A stretch of 64,000 nucleotides of DNA from contig JAEXCH010000002.1 in assembly GCA_023402275.1 (NCBI GenBank), forward strand, positions 62,001 to 126,000, written 5' to 3'. The notes below the pieces were generated by a model. It ran no database searches and was not told the origin of the DNA. It saw only the letters and a list, made by a program, of their open reading frames with translations. The number at the start of each line of letters is the position of its first letter. The first letter of the stretch is position 1. Made by a program: the position numbers and the translations under genes. Origin of the DNA: Methanobacteriota archaeon. GTDB lineage: Archaea > Thermoplasmatota > Thermoplasmata > Methanomassiliicoccales > Methanomethylophilaceae. Positions 54,658-63,547 of this stretch are shown here, piece after piece.

Positions 54658-55738
54658 AAGACAACAGACAGCACAGGAGAATCTCACAACCATCGTTGAG
54701 AATGTTTACAACCTGCTTGACTCAGGCGAGATACCTCAGATGGGATTACCTCTTAGATCGAAGAAGAACATAGAATTCAACGTCCACCATAACGTTTGGA
54801 CATATGGTGATCTGCAGACCACCCGTACATCAAAGACCGTACAGGGGGCACAGATGATCCTTAGGACCATCTACACCGCGGATTTCATCAGCGAGATGAT
54901 ACGCGAGAACAAATCGTCCACCTTAAGGGAAATGTATTACATCTCCGAAGGATGGGAGCATGCCAAGTTCAACTCCCAGGACGAGAGCAACCTTCTTGCG
55001 GAGGATCTAGAGATCATATCAAAATGCATGAGGGAGGATTTCAAACTCAGGCCTGAGGAGAGCGGTGCCCACATGTACGGGAATGTTGACGTCAGGACCA
55101 TGACCAAAAAGGGAATGAAGAACTTCAACTGCATGGATGATGTCGCAGAGACAGGATTCGCAATACCATACAATGTCGAGAAGGAAACATTCGAGATAGG
55201 TAAGACCGATGCGAAATTCATCATGGCCATCGAGACAGGTGGTATGTTCGCAAGGTTGATCGAGAATGGTTTCCCGGAGAAGCACAATGCCATCCTAGTA
55301 CACCTTGGAGGTCAACCCGCAAGGAGTACCAGACGCCTGATAAAGAGGATGAACGAGGAGATGGGACTTCCCGTCACAGTGTTCACAGACGGCGATCCTT
55401 GGTCATTCAGGATATTCGCATCCGTTGCATACGGTGCCATCAAGACAGCTCACATATCAGAATATCTTGCGACACCTACCGCACAATTCATAGGAATAAC
55501 AGCATCCGACATCCTGAACTACAATCTACCGACAGATAAACTGTCCGATCAGGATTTCGGAGCTCTGAATGCCGAATTGTCGGACCCCAGATTCGGAGAT
55601 GAGTTCTGGGTCAACGAGATACAGGCTATGCTGGAGATGAAGAAGAAATCTGAACAGCAGGCCTTGGCCAAATACGGTCTGGACTTCGTTACGGATAACT
55701 ATCTTCCCGAGAAGCTCACGGATATGGGTATCTTATGA
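54650..55738 (+). CDS. top6A: DNA topoisomerase VI subunit A
   Basis: 362 residues from ATG 54650. Spo11-related DNA-cleaving subunit: the catalytic tyrosine is in TLREMYYISEG, and the Toprim acids are in IETGGMFARL and TDGDPWSFRIF. The start lies inside the last codons of top6B, so the subunits are translationally coupled. It overlaps the convergent lysS by 6 bases. Confidence 0.97.
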   Translation: MNERQQTAQENLTTIVENVYNLLDSGEIPQMGLPLRSKKNIEFNVHHNVWTYGDLQTTRTSKTVQGAQMILRTIYTADFISEMIRENKSSTLREMYYISEGWEHAKFNSQDESNLLAEDLEIISKCMREDFKLRPEESGAHMYGNVDVRTMTKKGMKNFNCMDDVAETGFAIPYNVEKETFEIGKTDAKFIMAIETGGMFARLIENGFPEKHNAILVHLGGQPARSTRRLIKRMNEEMGLPVTVFTDGDPWSFRIFASVAYGAIKTAHISEYLATPTAQFIGITASDILNYNLPTDKLSDQDFGALNAELSDPRFGDEFWVNEIQAMLEMKKKSEQQALAKYGLDFVTDNYLPEKLTDMGIL

Positions 55739-57286
55739 TCCCTGCTGGGATGCCTGGACGAACCTGTTGATCACAAAGTGCTTGTCCATGCTTGCAAGGA
55801 AGGATCCCAATCTGGGTCCTGCATCCTTCCCTATCAGTACACGATAGATCATCTTGAATCCTGTCTTGAGTCCCAGAGGAGATTCCTTTCCGGTATCAGA
55901 GATTATCTGGCTTATCGTGTCAGCATCCCAATTGGCATCATTCATACGGTTGACAAGTTCCTGGAAGAATGCCTTATCATTCATTGTGAGTTCCAATCCC
56001 GGAGGTATCGTAGGATAGACCGAGAACTTGACCTGATCCGGTGCGAATCCATTGAGCCAATATCTTACACATTCGACCCTTTTCTCCAATCTCCTCATAT
56101 CCTCTTCATTGGCAGATGACAGATCGATGGTCCTGCTCAGTACCTCTTTGACCCCATCGAACGAATCCGACATCTGTGCGACATTCACCAGATGTCTGTA
56201 TGGAACCTGAAGCGGGAGTGTCTTGGGGACATGATTGTGCTGTGCGATCTCATATGCACGAACGGAGTTCTCCTCCGACTCGGTGAATTCTCCTGCGAAG
56301 AACAATCTCTCCATACGATCATACTCATCGGCCATGTCCAATATTCCCATGCCCGAGTCATAATCTATCGCTTTGCTGGGATTCACCCTGAGGAACATGT
56401 AATTGAGGACCTCGGGAGGGGTCATGTTGATCGCATCCAATCCTGTTACAGAGGTACCTGTGGATTTGTGCATCTGCCCCACTCCCTTCAACTGAACGAA
56501 TTCGTATGGTATAGGATAAGGTGCTTTGGAACCGTATATCTCCTGAACGATCCTCTTACCTGTGTCGTATGAACCTCCGGCAGCTGCGTGATCCTTACCG
56601 AATGGCTCTGCGGATGTCCCGAATATCCACCATTTTGCCGGCCACTCCAATCTCCATGTGAGCTTCCCGTCGCCTTTCCTTATATCGGCGGTCCCATGGT
56701 GACCGCATGAACATTGATATTCCACTGTGGGGTAGGAATAGGTATCGAAGATAGGGTTGGTGAACCTGCCGCAGTTCTCGCAGAGAGGATTGTATGGTGC
56801 ATAATCCTCCTTCGCCTCCTTACCGGATACCTCATGAAGTATCTGGATTATGTCCTGCCTTCTCTTGAAACAGACATCTATTGCCTCTGCGAATTTTCCC
56901 TGATCATACAGTTCATGGGTCCAGATTATCTCACAGTTCACTTCAAGGGAGTCGACCGCATCCAGGAACGGCTGTACGAAATGATGGGCATAGTTGTTAT
57001 GGTTGCCGCAGGGACAGGGTATCCTTGATATGGGCATACCAACATATTTCTCATAATCCTTGGGCAGGAAATCGTATCGTTTTCTCAGTGGATCAAATGA
57101 ATCTATCAGGTATATCAGGCGTACATCCTTTCCCATACCTTCTACCGCACTCCTTACGGATTCTCCGGTGATCGCTTCTCTGAGACTTCCCACGTGGATT
57201 ATACCGGTGGGGCTGATACCGGTGGCTATCAATGGTTTCTCGCATGTGTTCGCCACCTCCTTTGCAATTACATCTGCCCAGTGCAT
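55733..57286 (-). CDS. lysS: Lysyl-tRNA synthetase, class I
   Basis: 517 residues from ATG 57286. CTTTTATAGA at 57311-57321 lies about 25-30 bases upstream, so the mRNA is probably leaderless; a GTG three codons earlier is possible. HIGH-like TGIIHVGSL and KMSKS-like MHKSTGTSVT mark the class I catalytic site, with paired CxC/CxxC cysteines (IPCPCGN, CENCG, CSCGHHG) that likely bind zinc. This LysRS1 form is the archaeal type. It charges lysine on tRNA-Lys. Confidence 0.96.
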   Translation of the reverse strand: MHWADVIAKEVANTCEKPLIATGISPTGIIHVGSLREAITGESVRSAVEGMGKDVRLIYLIDSFDPLRKRYDFLPKDYEKYVGMPISRIPCPCGNHNNYAHHFVQPFLDAVDSLEVNCEIIWTHELYDQGKFAEAIDVCFKRRQDIIQILHEVSGKEAKEDYAPYNPLCENCGRFTNPIFDTYSYPTVEYQCSCGHHGTADIRKGDGKLTWRLEWPAKWWIFGTSAEPFGKDHAAAGGSYDTGKRIVQEIYGSKAPYPIPYEFVQLKGVGQMHKSTGTSVTGLDAINMTPPEVLNYMFLRVNPSKAIDYDSGMGILDMADEYDRMERLFFAGEFTESEENSVRAYEIAQHNHVPKTLPLQVPYRHLVNVAQMSDSFDGVKEVLSRTIDLSSANEEDMRRLEKRVECVRYWLNGFAPDQVKFSVYPTIPPGLELTMNDKAFFQELVNRMNDANWDADTISQIISDTGKESPLGLKTGFKMIYRVLIGKDAGPRLGSFLASMDKHFVINRFVQASQQGS

Positions 57287-57465
57287 TATGACCACGCGTG
57301 TATTATGCCCTCTATAAAAGAGACTTTCGGTGAATATCTTCTGAACACGCCCTATTAGTCGATGTTAGCACAAATAATCAAAACCCATTTATGGAGCAAG
57401 ATGCCATCCATTAAGTATCATATTTAAAAAGTGTTTAAACCCCCACATTATCATTGAAAATATAT

Positions 57466-57481
57466 GATGGCATTTGCCATC
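57466..57481 (-). terminator. Hairpin directly after the secreted-protein gene
   Basis: GATGGC-ATTT-GCCATC (6-bp stem) begins right beyond the stop codon of the minus-strand gene and is followed on that strand by an AT-rich stretch containing a short T-run. Plausible terminator. Confidence 0.4.
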
Positions 57482-58741
57482 TTAATTTTTGAAAACGTTT
57501 ATGTCAACATAATATGTTTGAAAATCAAAATATGAATCCACATGTTTCCACAATCCGGGGAAATACATTATAGGCACAATACCATATTTACAGAATTTTG
57601 CACTGTGGTTGTCGGTTGCATTATATGTACCATTGTTAGCCCAATTTGGTACTCTGAGTGTTTTACCCGGTTCTGCAGTATATCCCAGACCCACATTTTG
57701 TTTTTCGTTCACATCGTGCCAGATATCAATAAACCCTGTTGCCTTATTACTGACATTTATAACCTGAACATCATTAGTGGAGTATTGCCAACCTCCACTA
57801 ACATTAGCCGCTAATCCGTCCTCAGAAATACCTACGCTGTAGGAATAGGATACCGTTCCAACTCCGGACGATGTAGTTGGTCCGTGTGTAAGCAATTCAT
57901 GTGTAGATGGCAGATTACTGTTCAAGAAAATGTCTGCTACCCTCTTATTATTCTTCGAAACAGCATCGACATAATAATGAGTTTTGTAGTAAGAATATCC
58001 GTCAACATTACCAAAAAGTTTAGAGTATTCAGAAGTAACGTTCAGCCACCCATAGACACCACATTCTAAATTTTTATTATGCCAAGTAGAATTAGTAAAA
58101 ACCGGCTGTGTTACTATCCCTGCAACTATTCCTCCTTCATCTTCTTTTTCAGTATAATCATTTTCATATATCGAATTCATCCAAGTAGATTTTGAATAAC
58201 TTTCAGATAAATTAAAACTAGATAACATTGTTATTGCCCAAGAATACGATATCAATATTGAAGTATCGTATGATTCGGTTTTTGTTTCGTGGTTGTAAGT
58301 ATTTCCATTACCATCAAAGAAAACGCCATATGTATCAACATCGTCCGAATATATCTTTGAAATGGATCCTACATTGGACTTTTTGTAAAGATATAGCTCG
58401 TCATCCACAAAAACAACAGGTTTTTTTTCTTTGAATATTGCCTCTATAATCATGTCCACATACATTGGGTCGTTTGCATAAATCCAACTTTTATCCAAAA
58501 ATATCAGATCGCCCAAATCAACATCTGCTGCACTATTCGCAGGCATTACTGATAATGCGCGTTCTTTCAAAATTATGGATAAGTCTTCAAAGGATTTTTG
58601 ATCTGAGAATATTACTATCTCAAAATCAGATTCAAGAGTTATATCTTTATTATTCATCTCGGTGGACACTGTAGATGCTGCAGGCAACATTAATACCATC
58701 ACTACAGATAATAATACAGGCAACAGTAATGTTTTGTTCAT
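57482..58741 (-). CDS. Secreted surface protein of unknown function
   Basis: 419 residues from ATG 58741, 6 bases after AGAAGGA; an ATG two codons earlier lies too close to the ribosome site. The first 27 residues are a signal peptide ending near ASTVS. The rest is rich in Asn, Ser, Thr, Tyr and Trp with many N-x-S/T sequons, fitting an N-glycosylated exported protein. Residues about 270-390 show alternating hydrophobic/polar strands (GTVSYSYSVGIS, LAANVSGGWQYS), faintly like beta-pore toxins of the leukocidin group; I do not assert that. AT-rich relative to neighbours. Monocistronic; TTATATATTC around 58783 is a likely TATA box. Confidence 0.7.
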   Translation of the reverse strand: MNKTLLLPVLLSVVMVLMLPAASTVSTEMNNKDITLESDFEIVIFSDQKSFEDLSIILKERALSVMPANSAADVDLGDLIFLDKSWIYANDPMYVDMIIEAIFKEKKPVVFVDDELYLYKKSNVGSISKIYSDDVDTYGVFFDGNGNTYNHETKTESYDTSILISYSWAITMLSSFNLSESYSKSTWMNSIYENDYTEKEDEGGIVAGIVTQPVFTNSTWHNKNLECGVYGWLNVTSEYSKLFGNVDGYSYYKTHYYVDAVSKNNKRVADIFLNSNLPSTHELLTHGPTTSSGVGTVSYSYSVGISEDGLAANVSGGWQYSTNDVQVINVSNKATGFIDIWHDVNEKQNVGLGYTAEPGKTLRVPNWANNGTYNATDNHSAKFCKYGIVPIMYFPGLWKHVDSYFDFQTYYVDINVFKN

Positions 58742-58871
58742 CTTCATTCCTTCTAATAGCTATGAATTAATATGACTATTGTGAATATATAAGTCACCAT
58801 ATTGGACATTGGATGGGTTTAGAAATACACACAACTACTGGAACTTAAATATTCGGGACATCATATTACAC

Positions 58872-59039
58872 TACTCTGTTGCATAATTCCTAACCGGACT
58901 GGTTTACATTTTTATTGGTCAGATATCTGTTTTCCACCGATATCGACATTAAAAACTCTGCTCAGACCTTTATCAAAAATAAATTTGTGGTCGAGAAAAC
59001 CGCAGACTGTCGATCCATCGAGAATTGTGCAACAGAGTA
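58872..59039. mobile_element. MITE-like element with 18-bp terminal inverted repeats
   Basis: The left end TACTCTGTTGCATAATTC (58872-58889) and the right end GAATTGTGCAACAGAGTA (59022-59039) are inverted copies with one mismatch. The element is 168 bases and encodes nothing. The flanks TATTACAC and TATTACTA could be a decayed 8-base target duplication. It lies between a secreted-protein gene and secG, ending 16 bases before the secG TATA box. No transposase for it is present in the window. Confidence 0.6.
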
Positions 59040-59084
59040 TATTACTACGGTAGGTTTTTATATTGATTCTCGATTATTGAACTA

Positions 59085-59249
59085 ATGGCAAAAAAGAACG
59101 ATGGCGGATTCGCATCATCTGCAGGATTGATGAGATACTTCGACACTGAGGATGATAAGGGACTCAAGATCAACCCTAAATTGGTCATCGGAGTCGCTAT
59201 CGCTTTCACAGTATTCATCTTGGTCTTGCCTGTTTTCTTCCCGGCATAA
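59085..59249 (+). CDS. secG: Preprotein translocase subunit Sec61-beta (SecG)
   Basis: 54 residues with FASSAGLMRYFD, a signature of archaeal Sec61-beta, then a single C-terminal membrane helix (about 33-53). It is a small part of the SecYEG translocon. TTTTTATATT (59055-59064) gives a short or absent leader. The frame is short and easily missed. The MITE-like element lies directly upstream. Confidence 0.93.
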   Translation: MAKKNDGGFASSAGLMRYFDTEDDKGLKINPKLVIGVAIAFTVFILVLPVFFPA

Positions 59250-59313
59250 TCCAGTTGATGATTTTTTTATCAAAATTATATTTGATATAACGCAAGTTCC
59301 ATTGATCTTTTGA

Positions 59314-60594
59314 TCATATCATATCGTCCGGTGTGAGTTTGTACTCCGGAGGATACTTCTTTCTGAATGCCTTTGCAAATAACGGCGGCGCAACTATGGT
59401 CGTGACCACTGCCATTATGACCACCACTGCATAGAGTTCCGAGGACATAGCACCTGAAGCCAGACCTAGGGCTGCAACTATGATGCCAACCTCTCCTCTA
59501 GGGACCATACCGAATCCTATTATCTTCCTGGAATCCTTATCCAGTGTTTTGTCCCCGATCTTTGCTCCCCAGTTGCATCCGATATATTTGGTGACGACAG
59601 CTAACACAACAACGACCGCTGCCAATGCAAGTACAGTACCATTGGCCAGATCGCCAAGACTTACCTGCATTCCGACATTCAAGAAGAAGAATGATATGAA
59701 TAGGGTTGTGATCGATTCGATCTTTTCCTCGAGCTTCCACTCCCAAGCATAATCAGCAAGCAGCATACCTGCAAGGAATGCCCCGATTATAGCTGCCAAA
59801 CCGATCAGATCGGCGAACCAGGAAAGTCCGAGACATAGGACTATCGCCAATACCAGTTTGTTCACTGCCGAACTGGATTCTCCCGTCTCTTCGAACTTCT
59901 TCTTACTTCTTTGTTCAAAGTACTTGTATATCATTGGTACCACCCATATGGCTGCTGCGAATATCGCAAGTACGAATGCCAACGCCTCAATGGATATCAG
60001 GGCTATGTTCCCTATGGACATCTCTCCTGATGCGGTCATTCCGACGACTATTGCAAGGACGATCATCCCCAATATATCATCAATTACCGCTGCACCGATT
60101 ATTATCTTGGCTTCCTTCGTGTCCATCAGTTTCATGTCCTTGATCACACGAGCGGTTATCCCTACACTTGTAGCCACCATTGCTGCACCCATGAACAAAG
60201 CATGGTGCATGTTACCGTCGTAGACCTCTATCAGAGCGAATCCTGCTATGAACGGTATGATCACTCCAAGTATTGCCACAAGCATGGCTGCCTTTCCGAC
60301 GGACAGAAGATCACTGACCTTGGTCTCTAGTCCTACAGCGAACAGAAGGAATATGACTCCCAATTCCGCGAACACTTCCATGATCTCATAATTCTGACTG
60401 GGGTGTTCTCCCATCTCGATACCGAGCATCCCCAGGAATGACCAATCTCCGAATGTGAGATTCGCGATAACGATACCGATCAGTATCTCTCCGATAAGAC
60501 CTGGAACACCGAATTTAGAGAAAACCCTTGAACCTATCCTTGCCAGCACTATCAGTACTACCAGCATTATCAGGATGGATCCGAAGTTCTCCAT
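59314..60594 (-). CDS. Cation:proton antiporter (CPA2/KefB-NapA type)
   Basis: 426 residues, about 12 membrane helices. Typical stretches are FGVPGLIGEILIGIVIANL at the N-terminus, AAVIDDILGMIVLAI with the conserved acids in helix 5, and FGMVPRGEVGIIVAALG near the end. It exchanges Na+ or K+ for protons. No TrkA-type C-terminal domain, so it is the short form. Monocistronic, convergent with secG. Confidence 0.92.
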   Translation of the reverse strand: MENFGSILIMLVVLIVLARIGSRVFSKFGVPGLIGEILIGIVIANLTFGDWSFLGMLGIEMGEHPSQNYEIMEVFAELGVIFLLFAVGLETKVSDLLSVGKAAMLVAILGVIIPFIAGFALIEVYDGNMHHALFMGAAMVATSVGITARVIKDMKLMDTKEAKIIIGAAVIDDILGMIVLAIVVGMTASGEMSIGNIALISIEALAFVLAIFAAAIWVVPMIYKYFEQRSKKKFEETGESSSAVNKLVLAIVLCLGLSWFADLIGLAAIIGAFLAGMLLADYAWEWKLEEKIESITTLFISFFFLNVGMQVSLGDLANGTVLALAAVVVVLAVVTKYIGCNWGAKIGDKTLDKDSRKIIGFGMVPRGEVGIIVAALGLASGAMSSELYAVVVIMAVVTTIVAPPLFAKAFRKKYPPEYKLTPDDMI

Positions 60595-60735
60595 ATTATT
60601 CGTGCATATCTTTCATACTTATAATTATAATTGTGACATGGAGCACGATGTTAAATCTGAGAGTAACAAGAATGAGTCCATCGGATATCAGAATCGATCA
60701 AAATGAAATTGAAAGTAAATTGTTTATTCGGACAT

Positions 60736-62043
60736 TCAGAATCTGAAGTTGACGGATGGGTCTGGGTTGACTGCCGATTCTGAACCATCGAAACCGAATG
60801 ATATCGTCAATGCCTTGCTGACCTCTGCCTTTGGAACATCCATCATGATGAATTTATCATCCAATGCTTCCAAACCATCATCTGGTATGTGCATCTCCCA
60901 ATCACGGGAAAGGTCCTCAAGGAGAACATCACTTATGTGAAGTCCCGGAACAGTTATTCTCATTATGTCCGCGACAGGGTCCAGTATATCGAACACCACA
61001 GGTGCTTGAGCGATGGTGTCAGAAGCATCCTCGAACGTCATCACCGTCGCATCATTCTCCTCGAGTGCTGATGTACCCTCTATGTACGACATAGGGGACA
61101 TTACGGCTTCACTCATCATACAGCCTGATTCCGATGTCAGTGCTGTCTCTGCCTCTAGAGCAGGTTCCACGAACGTCGATCTTTCGCTTGACTCATCCAC
61201 ATCGGCCTCTGCGGCGTCTATGGGTTTGTGTCCTTCCACATACAATCCTGCCGGAACATCTGTAACTGCCTCGGTCGTGCTCTCCACAACATCCATAACA
61301 TCCAACTCGTCCGATGCTGGATCCTCAATAGCAGCCACCACCTCCTCGACAGCATATTCCTGTTCGCTCACGTATTCAACGCTTGAGATGTCTGTCTCGA
61401 ATGCCGCATCCGATACTTCGGTGGAGGTCTTTGCGATCTCGGCCTCTGCTGTCAACGATGAGGATCCCTCATAGACCGGTTCGGACATCTCATCTATAGA
61501 GGGTTCGAACAACGGTGCGTTCTCGAATTCCTCCTCGAATGACTCATTCTTCTTTATGATGACCTCATTGAAGTCTATCTCGTCGAGTGCTTCCCTTCTG
61601 GATGCATTTGAGAACATGTCCGCGGGTTGTGTGTAGACAATAGGTTCCGATTCGGGTTCTGATTCCATCCTCGGCACCTCCACAGTGTTGGTATCTTTCT
61701 TTGCACCAACGAAACTGCCCCCTGCCATCCTAACCATTACCGGTTCCTCTTCCTCAAAGAATGCAGAATCCGGCTGGATCGTGACATAGATGTCCTCTTT
61801 CTCGGGTGTGTTGTATACGTAGTAGCCATCCTTGTTGAGCTGCCTGACCGCCGGAGATATGATAACTTCCTGCGGTCTCGCGGTCCTGACCGATGATATC
61901 ACTGTATCATCGGACACCTTGAAACCTGGATGCCTCTGCTTGATATTCGACTGCTTTGCGCCGTCGCCCGGTTCTTGCCCGAGCATACGCTTGAAAAAGC
62001 CCTTTTGAGGGCTACCGCTATTTCTGCCTGAGTTACCACTCAT
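60736..62043 (-). CDS. Acidic, largely disordered protein of unknown function
   Basis: 435 residues. The first 45 residues are basic and glycine-rich (RNSGSPQKGFFKRMLG), the middle (about 110-340) is acidic and low in complexity with many Glu, Ala, Ser and Val, and the last 80 residues (VFDILDPVADIMRITVPGL onward to a hydrophobic FGFDG end) look folded. No signal peptide or membrane helix. I do not recognise it. The charge layout suggests a scaffold between a nucleic acid or membrane surface and a protein partner. Between NikR-like and antiporter genes, same strand as both. Confidence 0.65.
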   Translation of the reverse strand: MSGNSGRNSGSPQKGFFKRMLGQEPGDGAKQSNIKQRHPGFKVSDDTVISSVRTARPQEVIISPAVRQLNKDGYYVYNTPEKEDIYVTIQPDSAFFEEEEPVMVRMAGGSFVGAKKDTNTVEVPRMESEPESEPIVYTQPADMFSNASRREALDEIDFNEVIIKKNESFEEEFENAPLFEPSIDEMSEPVYEGSSSLTAEAEIAKTSTEVSDAAFETDISSVEYVSEQEYAVEEVVAAIEDPASDELDVMDVVESTTEAVTDVPAGLYVEGHKPIDAAEADVDESSERSTFVEPALEAETALTSESGCMMSEAVMSPMSYIEGTSALEENDATVMTFEDASDTIAQAPVVFDILDPVADIMRITVPGLHISDVLLEDLSRDWEMHIPDDGLEALDDKFIMMDVPKAEVSKALTISFGFDGSESAVNPDPSVNFRF

Positions 62044-62101
62044 GCTATCCCATCCAACGCAAGTATAGGAGTTATGCTATATTAAAAGTTATAGTCCTAC
62101 C

Positions 62102-62485
62102 TTAACTTCTAACGAACCTCACGTAGTCTGCTTTACCTGTAGAATGTATCTCTTTGAGCATCGCTGATAGTTTTTCGGCCTCGCTGGAGATGACCATGAC
62201 CTCCAAACATTTGTGATTCTCCAGATGGGAATGCAGCTGCGTCTTTATCTCCCGTTCGTGTTTTGCCTGTATCAGATTCATCCAAGGGTCCGCATGGTCC
62301 TTCTTCACGATTATCAGTACCCCTTCTACCTGCCCTTCAAGATCCTTTATGTCCTGTGCCTCGGACTGCGCTGCATTTATTGCCCTGCGTACAGCCTCGC
62401 TTCTGCCTTTCAGGCCGAACATCACCTGTATCTCGTCCAATGCCTGAATGCTCTCATCATTGAGTGATATGCTTACTATGCCCAT
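62102..62485 (-). CDS. nikR: NikR-like metal-responsive regulator
   Basis: 127 residues: ribbon-helix-helix N-terminus (VSISLNDESIQALDEI, GRSEAVRRAI) and an ACT-like metal domain ending with LHSHLENHKCLE. The HxH and cysteine ligands (H85, H87, C93) fit NikR, but the first ligand (H76 in E. coli numbering) is not aligned; a nearby H76 is displaced by two positions. It would repress metal uptake when nickel or another metal is bound. Divergent from a metal-binding protein and ABC ATPase, so that importer is its likely target, with operator candidates between them. Confidence 0.88.
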   Translation of the reverse strand: MGIVSISLNDESIQALDEIQVMFGLKGRSEAVRRAINAAQSEAQDIKDLEGQVEGVLIIVKKDHADPWMNLIQAKHEREIKTQLHSHLENHKCLEVMVISSEAEKLSAMLKEIHSTGKADYVRFVRS

Positions 62486-62512
62486 GTTATCTGATGCAGA
62501 TCGTGGTTTTTA

Positions 62513-62570
62513 TTAATAATGTTTTTACAATAAGTTAATAATTAATAACAAATCAGTAATCTTTTAATAA
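62513..62570. promoter_or_regulatory. Four TTAATAA half-sites in the nikR-importer intergenic region
   Basis: TTAATAA occurs at 62513, 62535, 62542 and 62564, giving spacings of 22, 7 and 22 bases. NikR half-sites in E. coli are also 22 bases apart. The array lies between the divergent starts, where a repressor of both genes would bind. Confidence 0.5.
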
Positions 62571-62592
62571 CTAATTTTTTTGATAATATCCT

Positions 62593-63543
62593 ATGAAATA
62601 CACTGCGTTGATCGCCATAATGGTCGCCGCTTTGGTCGCGGCGGGTGCGTTCATAGTAATAACGAATGACAGTGATGGCAAGAGGGATTGCGATATCGCT
62701 GTTACAATGGGATGGCAGAAGGAGATGGTGGATACCATCTCGCAAGGAGGGCTTGATGTTGCTGTTCTCATGACCGAGAACACCAGCCCGCATGCCATGT
62801 ACTCAACGACAAGCAGCATAGAGTACCTTCACAACGCCGATCTTTTCTTCGAGATCGGCAGCGGGGTTGAGTGGGAGGAGTCGATGATCTCCAATGTCAA
62901 GGATGCCATCAGCACCCCTACGGTATCCTGTATGGATATGATGCCGTCGGAACATGAGCACGAGCACTCTCATGATCACGAGGAAGGACATGGACATAAC
63001 CACGAGAGTCACATCTGGGTTGACCCTGAGAATCTGGAATCCATATCAAAGGGAATAGCTGATGTATTGAGAGAAAAATTCCCTCAGGTTGCGGATAAGA
63101 TCGATGACGGACTGAACGACTATCTGAACAGACTATCGAAGATAACCGATTCAATAGAAGATCTTGTGATGAACAAGGCACCTGACCAAACGATTTTCGT
63201 GTGGCATAATGCATGGGATCCTTTGATGGAATATGTGAATTCGACGGCGGAACATCTGACAGGTACACATTACTGCGAACATCATCCATTCATGAACATT
63301 GAATCGGGAGAGAGTGCGGGAGCGGGGGACAGCCCAACTGTCAGTACCATTGAGTACATGAACAACCACCTGGTGAACAAGACGATATACGTCAGTCCGT
63401 TCGATACTGCCAGCCAATATAAGTCCATCTTTGAACAGAATGGTTTCAATGTCATCGGCATAAACCCGACCGCTTGGGATTTCCTGGAAAATCTGGGTGC
63501 ATTCATCGATCATCTCAATGATACACTCAACGACAAGGAATGA
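62593..63543 (+). CDS. Metal ABC transporter substrate-binding protein (ZnuA/TroA type)
   Basis: 316 residues. N-terminal export signal (1-23). Metal ligands of the family appear as TSPHAMY (H67), HIWVDP (H140) and WHNAWDP, with a final acidic or aromatic site in YVSPFDT. A histidine-rich loop lies at residues 121-140. It would capture Zn, Mn or Ni outside the cell. Its neighbour, a NikR-like regulator, argues for nickel; the family name argues for zinc. First gene of an operon with an ABC ATPase. Confidence 0.92.
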   Translation: MKYTALIAIMVAALVAAGAFIVITNDSDGKRDCDIAVTMGWQKEMVDTISQGGLDVAVLMTENTSPHAMYSTTSSIEYLHNADLFFEIGSGVEWEESMISNVKDAISTPTVSCMDMMPSEHEHEHSHDHEEGHGHNHESHIWVDPENLESISKGIADVLREKFPQVADKIDDGLNDYLNRLSKITDSIEDLVMNKAPDQTIFVWHNAWDPLMEYVNSTAEHLTGTHYCEHHPFMNIESGESAGAGDSPTVSTIEYMNNHLVNKTIYVSPFDTASQYKSIFEQNGFNVIGINPTAWDFLENLGAFIDHLNDTLNDKE

Positions 63544-63547
63544 TAGA

